This document shows, piece by piece, positions 42,451 to 50,594 of a stretch of DNA of 64,000 nt (the first letter of the stretch is position 1; each line of letters opens with the position of its first letter). The translations under genes were made by a program, and so were the position numbers. Location of the stretch: assembly GCF_004366075.1 (NCBI RefSeq), contig NZ_SODU01000002.1:620001-684000 (forward strand), given 5' to 3'. This stretch comes from Kribbella pratensis (lineage in GTDB: Bacteria > Actinomycetota > Actinomycetes > Propionibacteriales > Kribbellaceae). The notes beneath the pieces are model-generated. The model saw only the letters and a list, made by a program, of their open reading frames with translations. It searched no databases and was not told where the DNA came from.

Positions 42451-43260
42451 GTGACGGTTCCGCGAAACCCCCGCTTGATAGCCACCGATCTCGACGGGAC
42501 GCTCGTCCGTAGTGACGGCACCGTGTCCGACCGGACCCGCGCCGCGGTGCTCGCGGCGCAGCAGGCGGGAAGTGTTTTCGTAATGGTCACCGCCCGGCCA
42601 CCTCGCTGGCTGCACGACCTGTCGTACCTGGTCGGCGAGCACGGTGTCGCGATTGTTGCCAACGGCTCCATTCTGTACGACGTCCTGCGCCGCAAGGCGA
42701 TTCGGACCAGGTTGATCGAGCCCGCGGTCGCACTCGAGGTGGCGCAGGCGATCCGGGCGGCGATTCCGGACGTGCAGTTCGCCATCGAGCGACCGGACCG
42801 CTACGGACAGGAACCGGTCTACCTGAATCGCTGGCCGACACCGGACGACACCTTGGTCGCCGCGGTGGAGGAGTTGCTCGCGGAGCCGGCCGCCAAGCTG
42901 CTCGTCCGGCATCCGAGCCTGCAGTCCGACGAGCTGCTCGGACTGGTGAATCCGTTGGTGGGCCAACGAGTGACCGCCAGTCACAGCGGAGGTCACGGTT
43001 TGGTGGAGATTTCGGCCGGTGGCGTCTCGAAGGCCACGATGCTGGCCGATTTCGCCGCCACACAAGGGATCTCGGCTGCTGAGACGATCGCGTTCGGTGA
43101 CTCGGTCAACGATCTTCCGATGCTCGCCTGGGCCGGAACGTCGTACGGCGTCGCGAACGCGCACCCCGAAGTCCTCGCGGTGGTGGACAGAATTGCCCCC
43201 GCAAACGACGAGGACGGCGTCGCCGCCGTCCTCGAGGAGTTCTTCCAGCCTTTGAAATAA
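42451..43260 (+). CDS. HAD superfamily hydrolase, Cof type
   Basis: A 269-residue HAD phosphatase, a paralogue-like neighbour of the one at 40327. Motif I is ATDLDGTLVRSD, motif II VMVTARPPRW, motif III GGVSKATML and motif IV IAFGDSVNDLPML. The capped Cof fold acts on small phosphorylated metabolites. GTG 42451 is chosen from the -10 at 42439 and the conserved N-terminal spacing to motif I. The stop is 4 bp from the convergent bpa stop. Confidence 0.92.
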   Translation: MTVPRNPRLIATDLDGTLVRSDGTVSDRTRAAVLAAQQAGSVFVMVTARPPRWLHDLSYLVGEHGVAIVANGSILYDVLRRKAIRTRLIEPAVALEVAQAIRAAIPDVQFAIERPDRYGQEPVYLNRWPTPDDTLVAAVEELLAEPAAKLLVRHPSLQSDELLGLVNPLVGQRVTASHSGGHGLVEISAGGVSKATMLADFAATQGISAAETIAFGDSVNDLPMLAWAGTSYGVANAHPEVLAVVDRIAPANDEDGVAAVLEEFFQPLK

Positions 43261-43264
43261 GGCG

Positions 43265-43873
43265 TTACAGGTACATCCCGCCGCTGCCCGGGCCGTCGGT
43301 GTTGGCGGCCTGGGGTGCGCCGGGAAACGCGGGGTGCTCTTCGCCGGGCAACTGCTGGCCACCCGGCAGTGCACGACGCATCTGCTCCAGCTGCTGACGC
43401 GCGGCCATCTGCTGCGCGAACAACGCTGTCTGGATGCCGTGGAACAAGCCTTCCAGCCAGCCCACCAGCTGCGCCTGCGCGATCCGCAGCTCGGCGTCGG
43501 TCGGCGTGCTGTCGTCGGTGAAGTCGAGGCTGAGACGCTCCAGCTCCTCGACCAGTTCCGGCGCGAGGCCGCTTTCGAGTTCCTTGATCGACGCCTCGTG
43601 GATCGAGCGCAGTCGCGCCCGGGAGGCTTCGTCGAGCGGTGCCGACTTCACCTCTTCCAGCAGCTGCCGGATCATGTTCGCGACCCGCATCACCTTGGCC
43701 GGCTGCTCGACCAACTCCGTCACCGAGCGCGGTTCGTCGTCGTGCTCGTCCTCGTCGGAGCGCGGCGGTCCCTCGACGGCCATGCCGTCCGGTCCGACGA
43801 TGAGCACCTTGCCGTCTTCGGTGCGCGCCCCGGCCATCGGGACTTCCTGGCCCTCGCTGCTGCTCTCACTCAT
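43265..43873 (-). CDS. bpa: Bacterial proteasome activator Bpa
   Basis: A 202-residue ATP-independent proteasome activator (DUF2587 family) that forms a ring on the 20S proteasome and feeds unfolded proteins. The helical core (PAKVMRVANMIRQLLEEVKS, RLRSIHEASIKELE, QAQLVGWLEGLFHGIQTALF) is well conserved. The C-terminus ends GSGGMYL, matching the HbYX-like GQYL tail that docks into the proteasome. The start ATG 43873 follows a TAGGAT at 6 nt. Its presence implies a 20S proteasome elsewhere in the genome. Confidence 0.93.
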   Translation of the reverse strand: MSESSSEGQEVPMAGARTEDGKVLIVGPDGMAVEGPPRSDEDEHDDEPRSVTELVEQPAKVMRVANMIRQLLEEVKSAPLDEASRARLRSIHEASIKELESGLAPELVEELERLSLDFTDDSTPTDAELRIAQAQLVGWLEGLFHGIQTALFAQQMAARQQLEQMRRALPGGQQLPGEEHPAFPGAPQAANTDGPGSGGMYL

Positions 43874-43879
43874 CTGCCC

Positions 43880-43885
43880 ATCCTA
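43880..43885 (-). promoter_or_regulatory. -10 element, leaderless type (TAGGAT) for bpa
   Basis: Minus-strand TAGGAT is 6 nt before ATG 43873. Confidence 0.45.
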
Positions 43886-43893
43886 GGCCGGGG

Positions 43894-44424
43894 TCATGAG
43901 GCGCGGGCTCGGTGGCGGCGTACGGCGTCCCGGTTGGCGCAGCCGGGGCTGCAGTAGCGCTGGCGCCCGGTGCGCGAGAGGTCGGCGTACACGTTGTCGC
44001 AGCCCTCGGTGGCGCAGCGGCCGAGCCGGGTGATGCCACGGCCGGCCAGGTGCAGCGCCGTACCGGTGCTGATCAGTGTCGCGACCAGTCGCCCGACGGG
44101 CACGGTGTCCGGGCGGTAGTGCATGTGCCAGCCGTCGCCGGCGTGGTTGGTGAGCCGCGGATGCTCGGTGTACTTCGCGAGCATCGCATTCAGTAGGTCG
44201 ACCCGCGCCTGCTCGTCCGGTGCGTCCACGACCAGCAGCCACTCGTCGAGCGCGGTGCGTACGGCGGCCAGATCCGCGGCGGTGACGTGCCGCTCGCGCA
44301 CCAGGCGGCTCTCGACGCCGCTCTCCTCGCACCGCTCGGCCAGCTCGTCCGGTGTATTCGCCGGGCGCGTCACCAGGTTCACCGCGAGCAGGACCGCGTC
44401 CGCGCCGTAAGGGTTGAGATGCAT
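43894..44424 (-). CDS. CGNR zinc finger (ABATE-type) protein
   Basis: A 176-residue protein with an N-terminal stress-sensing ABATE-like region (DAVLLAVNLVTRPANTPDEL) and a C-terminal zinc finger (RCATEGCDNVYADLSRTGRQ, then RYCSPGCANRDAVRRHRAR). The motif is CGNR-type with the G replaced (CANR). Such proteins are thought to be DNA-binding regulators. It reads away from the small gene at 44450. Confidence 0.87.
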   Translation of the reverse strand: MHLNPYGADAVLLAVNLVTRPANTPDELAERCEESGVESRLVRERHVTAADLAAVRTALDEWLLVVDAPDEQARVDLLNAMLAKYTEHPRLTNHAGDGWHMHYRPDTVPVGRLVATLISTGTALHLAGRGITRLGRCATEGCDNVYADLSRTGRQRYCSPGCANRDAVRRHRARAS

Positions 44425-44449
44425 AATGCCATTACATCACGATGGATCC

Positions 44450-44620
44450 ATGACTGACCTCCACCGTCATCGCTGGTCCGCGATCTCGAGCCACCACGTC
44501 AGCGAAGGGCTGGTCGTGTACCAGCGGTGTGCTTGCGGCCAATGGCGCATCACAAGCACACCGCCGTACCCCGTTGCCCACCCAGAGATCGCGTCAGTCG
44601 ATACGGCTGACCATCGGTAG
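44450..44620 (+). CDS. Small conserved His/Cys/Trp-containing protein
   Basis: A 56-residue protein. Its core (HRHRWSAISSHHVSEGLVVY, then QRCACGQWRI) matches a pattern I recall from actinobacterial small hypothetical proteins: paired aromatic and His residues, then a CxC-type motif. ATG 44450 is used rather than 44414, which lies inside the promoter region of the divergent CGNR gene. The 3' end overlaps the convergent permease stop by 27 bp. Function is unknown; the motif could bind metal. Confidence 0.55.
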   Translation: MTDLHRHRWSAISSHHVSEGLVVYQRCACGQWRITSTPPYPVAHPEIASVDTADHR

Positions 44621-47206
44621 GCGGGAACGGGTGAGCAGCCAGGCGAGGAGGCCGGCGAACAGCGGTACGACGATCACGATGCCGCCGATCTCCGCCCACG
44701 GGACCACGAAGTGCGGTGACCCGAACGCCGCGTGCGCGGTGTAGCCGTACAGCGCACCGACTCCCACGCCCAGCACGCAGCCCAGCTGTCCGAGCACCCA
44801 AGCCTGCGCCGCCGCGAGCGACCGCCGGCGCCTCGGGGGCGCACCGATCGCAGCGAGTGTGGCGAGATCGGCTCGTCCCTCGGCAGCTGACAACGACACC
44901 GAGATCGCGACGCCGAGCAGTGTGACCACCGTCGCCGCGAGCAGGATCCCGATCAGGAACAGCCGTCCCGGGCTCTGGTACCCCTTCTCGACCTGAAGCC
45001 CCTCATCCGTCCCGAGCGTCCGGGCGACCGCGGCGAGCTCGTCCTTGGACGGCTCCCTCGTCAGCTCGAAATGCACCTCGCTGACCCGGATCGTGCCCAG
45101 CTCGCGGGCCGCGTCCCGACTGATCAACGCGGTGTCCCGCAGGAACTGGACCGCGGGCGGGCCACCGAACGACACGGCGTCGAGGTTCCGCAGATAGTTC
45201 TGGTCGTCATCGTTGTACATGGCAACCTTCTGCCCGGGCTCGAGCTCGACGCCCGGAACCACCACCTTGCCGGCCCGCAGTGCGGCGGCAGCCTTCTCGC
45301 CGTACTCCCCGAACCGGGCGATGAACGCCGGATCCACTGCCTGCAGACTGAATCCGGCCATTCCCTCGGAGCTCTCCGGCGTCGCGACCACAAGGATCGG
45401 CAGGTAGCCGTATTCGTTGGGCTTTGCGTTCGGCAACAGTACGTCGCCGAGCTCGTACTGCGTCCGCACCGGCAACTGCGCGTTCAAAGCCGAGACGAGC
45501 GCCGGCGTAATCGTGGTCTCACCCAGAACGCCTTGGTTGACACGCAGTACGGCGTCACCGTGCCGGCCGGCTGCGACGTAGTTCGCGGCGTCGGCCGCAA
45601 TCGAGTTGGACGCGGCGAACGCGACGGCAGCCGTGCCGGCGACGGCCATCATGATCGCCGCGGTCGCGGGACCCGTGCGATGCCGGTGCCGTGCGGCGTC
45701 GCGCATCGCCATCCGGCCGCTCAACGGCAGCGACCGCGCCAGGCCGGCGACCTTCACGACCAGACTCGGCAACATCCACACCAGTGCGATGATCGACGCC
45801 GTGATCCCGAGCAGGACCAGCGCGATCGGACCGCTCGGCGTCGCGCTCGCCTGCTGACCCATCGGCGAGTGCCGCGCCGACCTCAACGCGGCGGCGATCA
45901 GCGCGCTGCCCGCGAAGACGCACACCAGCCCGCCGGCGAGCAGGACCACCGCGGCGATCCGGATCCGCGCCGCCTTCGCCGTCACGCTGAACCGCCCGGC
46001 CAGCGCAGCCATCGGCGCCTGCCGACCGGCACTGATCGCCGGTACGACGGCAGCGGCGAGTCCGGCGCCGAGACCGAGGACGGCGATCGCCACGATCGTG
46101 CCCCAGGGGATCTGCCAGGCCGTGAAGATCGTGTCCGTCATCCGTTCCCAGACGGGCTTCGCGCTGACCACCGCGATTGCGGCGATCACCAGTCCGCCGG
46201 CCACGCCGACCAGTCCGGCGAACAGACCTTGCAGCACGACGATCCGCCGGACGTCACCCGGCGTACCTCCGGCCGCCATCACCAGACCGAGTTCGCGGGT
46301 CTGGCGGCGCGCGCCGACCGCGAACGCCGTACCGGCGAGCAGCACGATCTCCAGGATGCCGAAGCCGATGACCAGCGCCATCGCGGCGTACGGACCGATG
46401 TCGTCGGCGGTCGTGCCGTACGGGTCCGGTGGCGGATCGACGATGGTTGCTCGCGGCAAGAGAAACAAGCCCTTGTCGACCAGGTCGGCGCTGAGCCGGT
46501 CGGTGTCGGCCGAGTCCGGCAGGTCGACGAGGTACTGGACGGTGCGCGTCGGGTCGACATCGTTCAGCGCGGAGTCCGGCGTGGCGAAGATTGCCGGCGT
46601 GCTCTGGGTGGTGAGCATCCGGGCGATGCCGACGACGGCGTACCTCTTGCCGTTCGTGCTCTCGACTCTGTCGGTCCGGCCGAGCTTCTCGGCGAGTGAC
46701 GGCGAGATCGCGACCTCATCGGGCTTCGCCGGGAGCCGGCCCTTGTCGAGCTTGACGGTCCCGGTCGTCAACGGGTTCGCGCCGTCGCCCGTGAGCAGCG
46801 TGACCGTGGTCCTCGAGTCCGGGATACGGACTTCGACCATGCCGGAGTCGACGAACTGGCGGGCCAGCTTCGTCCCCGCTGGGAGCAGCGGACTCGGGTC
46901 GAACGCCGACGGTGTCCGGACCGCCTTGTCGTGGCCCTCGGCCGGCGACGGTTCGCCGTACGTCATCTCCCGGCCCGGCGGCACCTGAAGCTTGTCGTAC
47001 TGCGTGACATCGAGCCGGCCGTCCGCGCGGCCGATCGTGTTGGCGGCCAGCGTTTCGCCGCTCGGGCTCGCGGACTTCAGCACGATGCCCAGCCAGCTCG
47101 CGGCCAGCACCGGCAGGCCGATCAGGGCCGCGACCAGTAACGTGCGGCCGAGCGATCTTCGCGCCGTACGCCGAGCGATGCGCAGCGGCGCGGTCCACTG
47201 GCCCAT
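44594..47206 (-). CDS. FtsX-like ABC transporter permease
   Basis: An 870-residue MacB/FtsX-type permease. One N-terminal helix (LLVAALIGLPVLAASWLGIV) precedes a large extracytoplasmic domain. Two clusters of three to four helices follow (around VIGFGILEIVLLAGTAFAVG and GILLAATVVTLLGVAISVS). ATG 47206 overlaps the ATPase stop (ATGA), so the longer frame upstream is rejected. With the ATPase it may drive mechanotransmission or export of a peptide, lipid or antibiotic. It is under PadR-type control by gene order. Confidence 0.88.
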   Translation of the reverse strand: MGQWTAPLRIARRTARRSLGRTLLVAALIGLPVLAASWLGIVLKSASPSGETLAANTIGRADGRLDVTQYDKLQVPPGREMTYGEPSPAEGHDKAVRTPSAFDPSPLLPAGTKLARQFVDSGMVEVRIPDSRTTVTLLTGDGANPLTTGTVKLDKGRLPAKPDEVAISPSLAEKLGRTDRVESTNGKRYAVVGIARMLTTQSTPAIFATPDSALNDVDPTRTVQYLVDLPDSADTDRLSADLVDKGLFLLPRATIVDPPPDPYGTTADDIGPYAAMALVIGFGILEIVLLAGTAFAVGARRQTRELGLVMAAGGTPGDVRRIVVLQGLFAGLVGVAGGLVIAAIAVVSAKPVWERMTDTIFTAWQIPWGTIVAIAVLGLGAGLAAAVVPAISAGRQAPMAALAGRFSVTAKAARIRIAAVVLLAGGLVCVFAGSALIAAALRSARHSPMGQQASATPSGPIALVLLGITASIIALVWMLPSLVVKVAGLARSLPLSGRMAMRDAARHRHRTGPATAAIMMAVAGTAAVAFAASNSIAADAANYVAAGRHGDAVLRVNQGVLGETTITPALVSALNAQLPVRTQYELGDVLLPNAKPNEYGYLPILVVATPESSEGMAGFSLQAVDPAFIARFGEYGEKAAAALRAGKVVVPGVELEPGQKVAMYNDDDQNYLRNLDAVSFGGPPAVQFLRDTALISRDAARELGTIRVSEVHFELTREPSKDELAAVARTLGTDEGLQVEKGYQSPGRLFLIGILLAATVVTLLGVAISVSLSAAEGRADLATLAAIGAPPRRRRSLAAAQAWVLGQLGCVLGVGVGALYGYTAHAAFGSPHFVVPWAEIGGIVIVVPLFAGLLAWLLTRSRLPMVSRID

Positions 47207-47922
47207 CAGCGGCTCTCCTGCAGCAGCGCATCCGCATCCGGAAGCGGGCCCGCCTGTCCTACCAGTACGCCGTCGCGCAGGTAGACCACGCGGTCGGCCC
47301 AGGCGGCGTGCCGGGCGTCGTGGGTGACGAGGACCCCGCCGATGCCGTGCTGGTCGCAACGGTCCCGGAGCAGCCGCAGTACGGCCTCGCCGGTGTCGGA
47401 GTCGAGCGCGCCCGTCGGCTCGTCCGCGAGCAGCAGGCGGCGTTCGCCGACGATCGCGCGGGCGATCGCCACTCGTTGCCGTTGGCCACCGGACATGTCG
47501 TCGGGAAAGCGGTCGGCGAGTTCCTCGATTCCCACCTCCTGCAGCGCGGTGACGGCGTACTTGCGCGCAGCCCGGCTCCGGGTGCCGTCCAGCTCCAGCG
47601 GGAGCGCGACGTTCTCGGCCGCGGTCAGTGCCGGGATGAGGTTGAAGTCCTGGAACACGTAGCCGATCCTGCGACGACGCAGCGCCGCCACGGCGTTCCG
47701 GCTGAGCGTGGTCAGATCGTTGCCGTCGACAAGTACCTCGCCTGCGGTCGGCTGGTCGAGACCGCCGGCGCAGGTGAGCAACGTCGACTTTCCGGACCCG
47801 GACGGTCCCATCACGGCGACGAGCTCCCCCGGCGCAACGGCCAGATCCACACCCCGCAAGGCATGCACGGCCTGCTCACCCTGACCGTGCGTCCGCGTCA
47901 ACTGGCGAATGTCGAGGATCAC
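47206..47922 (-). CDS. ABC transporter ATP-binding protein, LolD/MacB type
   Basis: A 238-residue ATPase. Walker A is GPSGSGKSTLLTC, the Q-loop YVFQDFNLIPALTAAENV, the signature MSGGQRQRVAIARAI, Walker B LLLADEPTGALDS and the H-loop LVTHDARHA. The start overlaps the PadR stop (47919-47922). It forms the engine for the FtsX-like permease. Of the LolD type, it lacks any membrane helix. Confidence 0.92.
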   Translation of the reverse strand: MILDIRQLTRTHGQGEQAVHALRGVDLAVAPGELVAVMGPSGSGKSTLLTCAGGLDQPTAGEVLVDGNDLTTLSRNAVAALRRRRIGYVFQDFNLIPALTAAENVALPLELDGTRSRAARKYAVTALQEVGIEELADRFPDDMSGGQRQRVAIARAIVGERRLLLADEPTGALDSDTGEAVLRLLRDRCDQHGIGGVLVTHDARHAAWADRVVYLRDGVLVGQAGPLPDADALLQESR

Positions 47923-48491
47923 GAGTGGGTCTCCTGCTCATCCGGTACGTCGTACCTCTGGGGAGCCGGCCGTGGTTTGCCGCGGTGGCGTAACAGCATC
48001 GCCTCGCAGTGGTCGAGCCAGCGGATCTCGGCCTCGGCGCCGAAGATCATCGATTCGATGACCAGCTGCCAGGAGATCTCCCCCTCGGCGCTGTTGCGCT
48101 TCTGCCGGGTGAGTTCCTGCAGCGACTGCATGGTCGACATCCGCTGCCGCTGGACCACGGCGCTGACATCCACACCCGGCACCGCGAGCGCCAGGGCGAG
48201 CTTGATCGCGAGCTCGTCCCGCGGGCGCGACTCCCGGGCGACCGGGGTCTGGAACCACTTCGCCAGCTCGTCGCGCCCGGCGTCGGTGATCTCGTACATC
48301 GACCGGCCGTCGCCTTCCGACGACGCGGCGCGGACGAGGCCGTCACGTTCGAGGCGCGTCAACGTCGTGTAGACCTGCCCGATGTTCAGCGGCCAGGTCG
48401 CCCCGGTGGCGGCCTCGAACTCACCGCGCAGCTGGTAGCCGTACTTCGGATTGTCCTGGAGCAGCGCCAGCAATCCATGCTTGATCGACAT
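47919..48491 (-). CDS. PadR family transcriptional regulator
   Basis: A 190-residue regulator. The N-terminal winged helix (HGLLALLQDNPKYGYQLRGEF, VYTTLTRLERDGLV, YEITDAGRDEL) is typical of PadR, and a C-terminal helical dimerisation domain follows (MSTMQSLQELTRQKRNS). It heads a three-gene operon with the ATPase and permease, each start overlapping the previous stop. The usual mode is autorepression relieved by a ligand or toxic compound. A palindrome right upstream is the probable operator. Confidence 0.9.
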   Translation of the reverse strand: MSIKHGLLALLQDNPKYGYQLRGEFEAATGATWPLNIGQVYTTLTRLERDGLVRAASSEGDGRSMYEITDAGRDELAKWFQTPVARESRPRDELAIKLALALAVPGVDVSAVVQRQRMSTMQSLQELTRQKRNSAEGEISWQLVIESMIFGAEAEIRWLDHCEAMLLRHRGKPRPAPQRYDVPDEQETHS

Positions 48492-48499
48492 GGATACCG

Positions 48500-48518
48500 A
48501 GTATGCATACTGAGTATG
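48500..48518. promoter_or_regulatory. Candidate PadR operator
   Basis: The perfect palindrome AGTATGCATACT (48500-48511) lies 9-20 bp upstream of the padR start. A repeated half-site GAGTATG follows at 48512-48518. TATGCAT-type sequences fit known PadR sites; autoregulation is inferred. Confidence 0.5.
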
Positions 48519-48524
48519 TGGCCG

Positions 48525-49097
48525 TCAATCCTCGCGGGTCAGGCGGCGGACCAGGCGGGCGGTGATCGCCTTCACGTCGTACGGGCGTCCGGTGCCCGGG
48601 GTCAGCTGATCGAGGACGAGGCCGTCGATCGCGAAGCGCAGCAGGCGGATCTCCTCGGCACCGCCCGGCAGGCCGGCGTTCGCGTTGAAGGCGACGTCGG
48701 CGTCGAAGCCCTGGCGGAGGGTGCGCGACAGGATCTCGTGCAGGCCGGGTCGGCGGGCCGCTTCGAGGCGGAGTTCGAGCAGCGCGAGCGTGAGTTCCGG
48801 CCGGCCGAGGAGGCGTTCGACGATGTAGTGGACGTAGTCCGTCATCAGTTCGAGGCCCGGCTCGCGAGCGGCGAGCGGCTCGAGGACGGCCTCGTCCGGG
48901 GCGAGGCGCTCGAAGATCCGCTCGCCGAGTGCGCCGAGCAGGGCGTCGCGGGTCTTGAAGTAGTTGGACGCCGTACCGGCCGGGAGTCCGGCGGCGGCGT
49001 CGACGGCTCGGTGGGTCAGGCCGCGGGCGCCGGCCTCCGCGAGCACGGCGAGGCCTGCGTCGGCCAGTCGAGTACGGCGTTCCGGATTCCGGGGCAT
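48525..49097 (-). CDS. TetR family transcriptional regulator
   Basis: A 190-residue repressor with an N-terminal HTH (RLADAGLAVLAEAGARGLTH, RAVDAAAGLPAGTASNYF, TRDALLGAL) and a ligand-binding C-terminal domain with DYVHYIVERLLGRPELTLAL. It is divergent from a VOC protein gene, with a strong dyad in between. It is preceded by TAGCCT at 7 nt on its strand. The inducer is unknown. Confidence 0.92.
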   Translation of the reverse strand: MPRNPERRTRLADAGLAVLAEAGARGLTHRAVDAAAGLPAGTASNYFKTRDALLGALGERIFERLAPDEAVLEPLAAREPGLELMTDYVHYIVERLLGRPELTLALLELRLEAARRPGLHEILSRTLRQGFDADVAFNANAGLPGGAEEIRLLRFAIDGLVLDQLTPGTGRPYDVKAITARLVRRLTRED

Positions 49098-49104
49098 GTT
49101 GACA

Positions 49105-49110
49105 AGGCTA
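49105..49110 (-). promoter_or_regulatory. -10 element, leaderless type (TAGCCT) for tetR
   Basis: Minus-strand TAGCCT is 7 nt before ATG 49097. Confidence 0.45.
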
Positions 49111-49120
49111 GCAGAGTTCC

Positions 49121-49156
49121 ACTACAACTGTCGTACACGACAACAACAGCTGTAGT
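49121..49156. promoter_or_regulatory. Nested dyads, candidate TetR operator
   Basis: Inner dyad TGTCGT-AC-ACGACA (49129-49142) lies inside outer arms ACTACA (49121-49126) and TGTAGT (49151-49156). It sits between the divergent tetR and VOC genes, so the TetR protein most likely binds here. Confidence 0.6.
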
Positions 49157-49170
49157 AGTCAGGAGAGTTT

Positions 49171-49587
49171 ATGCAACCCGCGGCATTCGGCGCGACCGTC
49201 GTCACCGACAACCCCTCGGAGGTCGCCGCCTTCTACACGCAGTACCTCGACCTGCAGGTCGGGATCGATCTCGGCTGGTTCATCACGGTCCGCCGCGGCA
49301 CGGCGGACTGGGAGCTCGCGATCATGGAGCGCGGCCACCCGACGATTCCGGCGGCGGTGTCGGCGCAGACCGAGAGCGGATGCGTCTTCGGCTTCGTCGT
49401 CGACGACGCCGACAAGATCGCCGCCGCGCTGCGTGCGGGCGGCGTGAAGCTCGAGGGCGACCCGAAGACCGAGGTCTTCGGCCAACGGCACTTCTTCGTC
49501 CGCGACCCGGCCGGCACCTGGATCGACGTGATCCAGCTGGTCGAGCCCGACCCGGAATGGGTCGCCGCCAACCTGCCTACAGAGTGA
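49171..49587 (+). CDS. VOC family (glyoxalase/bleomycin-resistance) protein
   Basis: A 138-residue vicinal-oxygen-chelate protein with paired beta-alpha-beta modules. Segments are FGATVVTDNPSEVAAFYTQY, VFGFVVDDADKIAAALRAGG, and FFVRDPAGTWIDVIQLV. RBS AGGAGAG is 4-5 nt before ATG 49171. Its promoter lies in the TetR dyad region, so it is the likely target of that repressor. The metal-binding pattern is partial; enzymatic or binding function is open. Confidence 0.88.
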   Translation: MQPAAFGATVVTDNPSEVAAFYTQYLDLQVGIDLGWFITVRRGTADWELAIMERGHPTIPAAVSAQTESGCVFGFVVDDADKIAAALRAGGVKLEGDPKTEVFGQRHFFVRDPAGTWIDVIQLVEPDPEWVAANLPTE

Positions 49588-50554
49588 GGAGGACCTTGCC
49601 CAGCTGGGTGGACCTCTCGAGGGTTTCGTGCGCCTTCGCGACCTCCTCGAGCGGGAACGTGGAGTGGACGACCGGAAGGACCTTCTGCTCCGCGATCAGC
49701 GGCCAGACGTGGCCGACGACCTCGGCGATGATCCGGCCCTTGTCCGCCACCGAACGGAACCGCAATCCAGTAGCGATCACGGATCCGCGCCGGCTGAGCA
49801 GCCGTCCGAGGTCCAGTTCGCCCTTCGCCCCGCCCTGCATCCCGATCACCACGAGGCGCCCGTCGTACGCGAGCGACTTCACGTTGTCGGTCAGGTACTT
49901 CGCGCCCATGATGTCGAGGATCACGTCGGCGCCCTCGCCCTTGGTCGCCTCGCTCACCACGGACGCCCACTCGGCGTCCTTGTAGTTGATCGCGACGTCT
50001 GCGCCGAGACGGGTGCAGAACTCCATCTTCTCCTTGGTGCCGACCGTGGTCAGCACCCGCGCACCGTGCGCGACGCCGAGCTGGATCGCCATCGTGCCGA
50101 TCCCGGACGAGCCGCCGTGCACCAGCAGGGTCTCGCCCGCCTTGAGGTGCGCGGTCATGAAGATGTTCGACCAGACGGTCGCGACGACCTCGGGCAGCGC
50201 GGCCGCACTGACCAGGTCGAGACCGTCCGGCACAGGCATCACCTGCGGAGCGGGTACGACGACCTTCTCGGCGTACCCGCCGCCGGCGAGCAGCGCGCAA
50301 CACTCGTCGCCGACCGACCAGCCCTCGACCTCGGCGCCGACCGCGGCGATCCGGCCGGACACCTCGAGGCCGATCGTGCCGGGAGCGCCCGGTGGCGGTG
50401 GATAGAAGCCCTGCCGCTGGAGCAGGTCGGCGCGGTTCACGCCGGCGGCGACGACGTCGATGACGACCTCGTCGTACGCCGGTTCCGGGTCCGGGATCTC
50501 GCCGATCCCGAGGACGTCGATTCCGCCGGCACCCTTGACCACGACAGCTCGCAT
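49577..50554 (-). CDS. NAD(P)H-quinone oxidoreductase (zinc-less MDR family)
   Basis: A 325-residue medium-chain reductase. The start RAVVVKGAGGIDVLGIGEIP, VNRADLLQRQGFYPPPPGAP and the nucleotide motif LVHGGSSGIGTMAIQL match the QOR/PIG3 group. It reduces quinones or enones with NADPH. ATG 50554 is chosen because TAGGTT lies 7 nt upstream, while an in-frame start at 50563 overlaps this hexamer. The 3' end overlaps the VOC gene by 11 bp. Confidence 0.92.
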   Translation of the reverse strand: MRAVVVKGAGGIDVLGIGEIPDPEPAYDEVVIDVVAAGVNRADLLQRQGFYPPPPGAPGTIGLEVSGRIAAVGAEVEGWSVGDECCALLAGGGYAEKVVVPAPQVMPVPDGLDLVSAAALPEVVATVWSNIFMTAHLKAGETLLVHGGSSGIGTMAIQLGVAHGARVLTTVGTKEKMEFCTRLGADVAINYKDAEWASVVSEATKGEGADVILDIMGAKYLTDNVKSLAYDGRLVVIGMQGGAKGELDLGRLLSRRGSVIATGLRFRSVADKGRIIAEVVGHVWPLIAEQKVLPVVHSTFPLEEVAKAHETLERSTQLGKVLLTL

Positions 50555-50561
50555 GCTGCCC

Positions 50562-50567
50562 AACCTA
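50562..50567 (-). promoter_or_regulatory. -10 element, leaderless type (TAGGTT)
   Basis: Minus-strand TAGGTT is 7 nt before ATG 50554. Confidence 0.45.
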
Positions 50568-50594
50568 CCTTCAGCGCTCTCTTCAGCGTTCGTC

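Noticed and set aside
48009..49985. A 658-codon open frame on the plus strand
   Set aside because: It overlaps padR, tetR, the VOC gene and the quinone oxidoreductase in wrong frames or strands; no motif is present.
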